Assembly (NCBI GenBank): GCA_020636405.1
Contig: JACJXW010000004.1
Coordinates: 3,770,001 to 3,834,000, forward strand
Source: Lewinellaceae bacterium
GTDB lineage: Bacteria; Bacteroidota; Bacteroidia; Chitinophagales; Saprospiraceae
DNA: 64,000 bases
Direction of reading: 5' to 3'
Part shown: positions 60,886-64,000 of the stretch, piece after piece
Layout of the letters: each line of letters starts with the position of its first letter
Position numbering within the stretch: position 1 is the stretch's first letter
Notes under the pieces: model-generated
Told to the model about the DNA's origin: nothing
What the model saw: only the letters and a program-made list of their open reading frames with translations
Databases searched by the model: none
Position numbers and translations under genes: made by a program

Positions 60886-63800
60886 ATGAAGAGCCAAGAT
60901 CCAAAAACAAATACACGGCTATACGCCTGTTGGCCAGCTGTGTTGAGCATCTTCCTTATGCTCGGGTTTTCCTCCCAGGCCAATACCCTTTCAGGGCCGG
61001 CGGCGATCAGTGTCTCCGGTACGGTGACTTCGGCAACCGACGGGCTTCCCCTGATTGGCGCCTCCGTACTGATCAAGGGAACTTCCACAGGAACCATTAC
61101 GGATATTGACGGCGCCTATATGCTCGATGTCCCTGATCCGAATGATACGCTGGTCTTTTCTTACGTAGGATACGTAAACCAGGAAGTGCCGGTGGCCGGA
61201 AGGAGCGTCATCGATGTAGCCCTCCGGGAAGACGCCACTCAACTGGATGAAGTTGTGGTCATTGGTTACGGCACCCAGTCGAGGAAAATGCTGACCAGTT
61301 CCATCGCTTCTGTAGACGCCGAGGAGATCCAGGACCTGCAGATCACTACTCTGGAAGGAGTGATGCAGGGCAGGGCTGCCGGGGTCAGTATTCAGACTGC
61401 AAACGGCCAACCGGGAAGTGCTCCCAGTATCCGGATACGCGGCGGTTCTTCCCTTCAGGGAAATAATGAACCGTTGTTCATCATCGATGGCGTACAGCGC
61501 TCTTCCGAAGATTTCAACCCGGAAGACGTGGCCTCCATTGAAATTTTGAAAGATGCCTCCGCAACCGCTATCTATGGCGCCCGTGCCTCAAATGGCGTTG
61601 TGCTGGTGACTACAAAGTCCGGAAAAACAGGCAAGGCCAATTTTAATGCCAGTTACCGAAGCACATGGACTTCCCTGCAAAACCGGTTGGACCTGTTGGG
61701 AAGCCGAGATTATATTGAGATCGAACGGATCGGCCTGACCCGGTCTTTCCTGAATGAAAACAGTGCCTTTGGCGTCGGTTCAAACGCTACAGGTATTGGC
61801 AACCCGCCCGGCGGCAACTTCACCCTCAGGGCGCTGGAACCTGGCGAATCCGTTCCGGCTGGTTATGAATCCATGACCGACCCGGTAACCGGGCAGACGC
61901 TCATCTTTCAGGATGTAGACTGGCAGGACGTGGCTTACAGGGCTACCCGTATGGATAATGTGCACTTTTCGGTAGATGGCGGGCGAGATAAGCTGTCCTA
62001 TTACCTGGGGTCTTCTTATTTATCCCAGGAAGGGATCGCGAAGGGGACTTCCTACGAAAGGTTCAGCCTGCAATCGAATGTCGATTTTCAGCTTTCCGAC
62101 AGATTAAATATCGGTACGAATGTGAATTTTACCAGAGGGCTTTCTGACGAACCTTTCAATTCCAGCATCCTGTTTGGGCGCGCCGCCCGCCTGGCGCCAA
62201 CAACCCGCCGGTTCAACGAAGACGGAACTGTAGCCCCAGGCTCAAGCTCAGGGCTGCCCAACCCGGAATGGTACGCCTCGACATTCCTGAACTCATCAGC
62301 CAGGAACAAGCTGAACCTTGGAGGTTCTATCCAGTACAACATCCTGGAGAACCTCGTAGCTACCGGTAAACTCAACTACTTTATTGACGAGGACACCAGA
62401 GAAGCGTTTGTCCAGGCCAACCAGCTGACTTCCGCCCGCGACGCATCCGTAAACTACCTGGAAAGCAGGCTGCTTCAGTTCGAGGGGACGCTGAAGTACT
62501 TCAAGTCCTTTGGCAACCATAACCTTTCCTTGCTGATTGGGGGTTCCAACCTGAATACCGATTACTTTGCCTTCTCAGCTTCCGGGCAGGGAGGCCCTAC
62601 CAACTCCATTCAAACGCTGAACGCCTCGCCGGTCATTAACGGCGCTTCCTCATTCAAGTCGCAGGATAAACTGATCGGTTACTTCGGGCGGGTATCCTAT
62701 GACTTCGCCCAGCGTTATCTGCTGTCTGCAACTCTGAGAAGAGACGGTTCTTCGCGGTTCGGCTCCGACAACCAGATCGGCTACTTCCCCAGTATTTCTG
62801 CCGGATGGCGCCTTTCCGAAGAAGGGTTCTTTACTATTCCCGGCATATCCGACCTGAAGCTCAGGGCCAGCTGGGGGCAAACAGCCAACAACGACTTTGG
62901 CAACCCCAATGACCTCAACCGCTTCTTCCTGTCCCAGGGCGTTGTGGACGCTACGCTGACCTACAACGGCCAGGCCGCCGCCCGCGCCACCCAGCTGCCT
63001 AACCCCAACCTGGGTTGGGAAACGACAACCCAAACTAACTTCGGCGTCGACCTGGCCCTGTTCGACAGCCGGGTTCTCCTGATCGCTGATTATTACCGGA
63101 AAGTGACTTCCGACCTGCTGTTCAGCAACCCGTTGCCCAATACCTCCGGTTTTGGTTCCATTACCCAAAACATTGGGAAGGTAGAGTTCACCGGAACAGA
63201 ACTGACTATCTCCACCGATAATATCGCTTCCGGAGCCCTGAGGTGGACTACGGATTTCAATATCTCCTTTACTGCCAATGAAGTACTGGAATTGCCGGAC
63301 AACGGGCGGGACCGCAACCGGATCGGAGGGTATGAACTTTCAGATGGAACCGGCATAGGAGGCGTGGCCGAAGGAGAACCGCTGCGGCAGATCGTAGGCT
63401 GGCAATTTGTACAGGTTTATCCCACCACTGCAGAAGCCGTTGAAGACGGCCTTTTTGTAAGTTTCGCCAACGACAGGACCGGAAACAATGGCATCGATTA
63501 CCGCAACCGGGTAGGCGGCGATGTAAAATGGGAAGACCTCAACGGCGATAAGGTCATCGACAACGACGACCTTCAGGTACTTGGTTATGCCACTCCGGAT
63601 ATCTTCGGCGGCTTTGGCAACACCATAAGTTACAAAGGCCTGGAGCTGTACGTCTTTATGGATGCCGGCTTGGGCCATCACATCTACAACAGCAACCGCG
63701 CCCGAATGAACAGCAACTCACAGGGTAATATTAACGGCACCGAGGACCTGCTGCGTGCTTGGAATGAAGAAGGCGATGTAACGGATGTTCCGCGCTTTAT

Positions 63801-64000
63801 TTTCTTCGATTTCGGAAACGCCCGCAACCACGACCTGGTCGGTTTTGGAAGTACTACCGGCGACGGAGGGCTTGCCGACAGGGCATCCAGCTTGTACACC
63901 GAGAAGGGCGACTATCTGGCCATCAGGACACTAAGGCTGTCTTATACCCTGCCAAAAACAGTTGTGGAAGGCTGGGGCTTGCGCTCCGTAAAAGCATACC
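60886..64000 (+). CDS. SusC/RagA-type TonB-dependent outer-membrane receptor, 3' end cut by window
   Basis: Open from ATG 60886 to the window end (more than 1038 codons). After a signal segment (AVLSIFLMLGFSSQANTLS) comes a carboxypeptidase-D-like domain (SVSGTVTSATDGLPLIGASV, DIDGAYMLDVPDPNDTLVF) ending in the SusC hallmark DEVVVIGYGTQ (TonB box). The plug domain has GRAAGVSIQTANGQPGS, IRIRGGSS and PLFIIDGV. The remainder is the barrel. SusC partners with a SusD lipoprotein, presumably just beyond the edge, to import oligosaccharides. It is divergent from the sialoglycan operon, which gives its likely substrate. Confidence 0.94.
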   Translation, partial: MKSQDPKTNTRLYACWPAVLSIFLMLGFSSQANTLSGPAAISVSGTVTSATDGLPLIGASVLIKGTSTGTITDIDGAYMLDVPDPNDTLVFSYVGYVNQEVPVAGRSVIDVALREDATQLDEVVVIGYGTQSRKMLTSSIASVDAEEIQDLQITTLEGVMQGRAAGVSIQTANGQPGSAPSIRIRGGSSLQGNNEPLFIIDGVQRSSEDFNPEDVASIEILKDASATAIYGARASNGVVLVTTKSGKTGKANFNASYRSTWTSLQNRLDLLGSRDYIEIERIGLTRSFLNENSAFGVGSNATGIGNPPGGNFTLRALEPGESVPAGYESMTDPVTGQTLIFQDVDWQDVAYRATRMDNVHFSVDGGRDKLSYYLGSSYLSQEGIAKGTSYERFSLQSNVDFQLSDRLNIGTNVNFTRGLSDEPFNSSILFGRAARLAPTTRRFNEDGTVAPGSSSGLPNPEWYASTFLNSSARNKLNLGGSIQYNILENLVATGKLNYFIDEDTREAFVQANQLTSARDASVNYLESRLLQFEGTLKYFKSFGNHNLSLLIGGSNLNTDYFAFSASGQGGPTNSIQTLNASPVINGASSFKSQDKLIGYFGRVSYDFAQRYLLSATLRRDGSSRFGSDNQIGYFPSISAGWRLSEEGFFTIPGISDLKLRASWGQTANNDFGNPNDLNRFFLSQGVVDATLTYNGQAAARATQLPNPNLGWETTTQTNFGVDLALFDSRVLLIADYYRKVTSDLLFSNPLPNTSGFGSITQNIGKVEFTGTELTISTDNIASGALRWTTDFNISFTANEVLELPDNGRDRNRIGGYELSDGTGIGGVAEGEPLRQIVGWQFVQVYPTTAEAVEDGLFVSFANDRTGNNGIDYRNRVGGDVKWEDLNGDKVIDNDDLQVLGYATPDIFGGFGNTISYKGLELYVFMDAGLGHHIYNSNRARMNSNSQGNINGTEDLLRAWNEEGDVTDVPRFIFFDFGNARNHDLVGFGSTTGDGGLADRASSLYTEKGDYLAIRTLRLSYTLPKTVVEGWGLRSVKAY

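Overview
The window reads as a chromosome segment of a Bacteroidota bacterium, most likely a Saprospiria-like heterotroph. Support comes from a SusC-type TonB receptor, three Rrf2 regulators, CusA-TolC and NanM-symporter fusions seen in this phylum, and promoters of the Bacteroidota form (TTTG, 19-20 bases, TAnnTTTG). I saw no rRNA, tRNA or CRISPR array. Four genes carry single frameshifts or deletions (tolC, DUF59, a GH20 enzyme, a membrane protein fragment). These may be real decay or sequence errors.

Layout. 1-4081: the end of a di-haem cytochrome and a fused CcsB-CcsA cytochrome c maturation protein. 4218-13631: a MarR regulator with a Cys-rich tail, DUF2024, a secreted protein, and a tolC-RND-adaptor efflux operon; three copies of a shared ATCCTAA-type operator link the MarR gene to this locus. 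13863-20415: a nitric oxide locus on the minus strand. Its order is NsrR-like Rrf2, RIC/ScdA di-iron repair protein, DUF2249 protein, polytopic membrane protein, frameshifted DUF59 gene, then an 810-codon qNOR-like enzyme. In that enzyme the quinol-site His and Glu and one FeB His ligand are replaced, which is the pattern described for nitric oxide dismutase (NO to N2 and O2). 20483-28162: a truncated cytochrome peroxidase and a heavy-metal efflux set (DUF6660, CusA-TolC fusion, CusB). 28335-37770: a third Rrf2 gene, repeats, an orphan membrane protein, a two-component system with a PepSY-like protein, META lipoprotein, MscS channel and foldback elements. 37812-43153: a haloperoxidase-like lipoprotein and a second NO-stress set (Crp/Fnr, hemerythrin, truncated haemoglobin, second NsrR-like gene) that shares the palindrome CGGACAAATTTGTCCG with the first NO locus.

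43187-64000: a sialoglycan utilisation locus. One long minus-strand operon encodes an AGE epimerase, a NanM epimerase fused to a sodium symporter, NanA lyase, a GH20 hexosaminidase fused to an SGNH esterase, GH33 sialidase, GH2 beta-galactosidase, a broken GH20, GH109 and a NahK-like sugar kinase. A SusC receptor is divergently transcribed and runs off the right edge. Together these would strip O-acetylated sialic acid, galactose and N-acetylhexosamines from mucin-type glycans, import sialic acid and convert it to GlcNAc.
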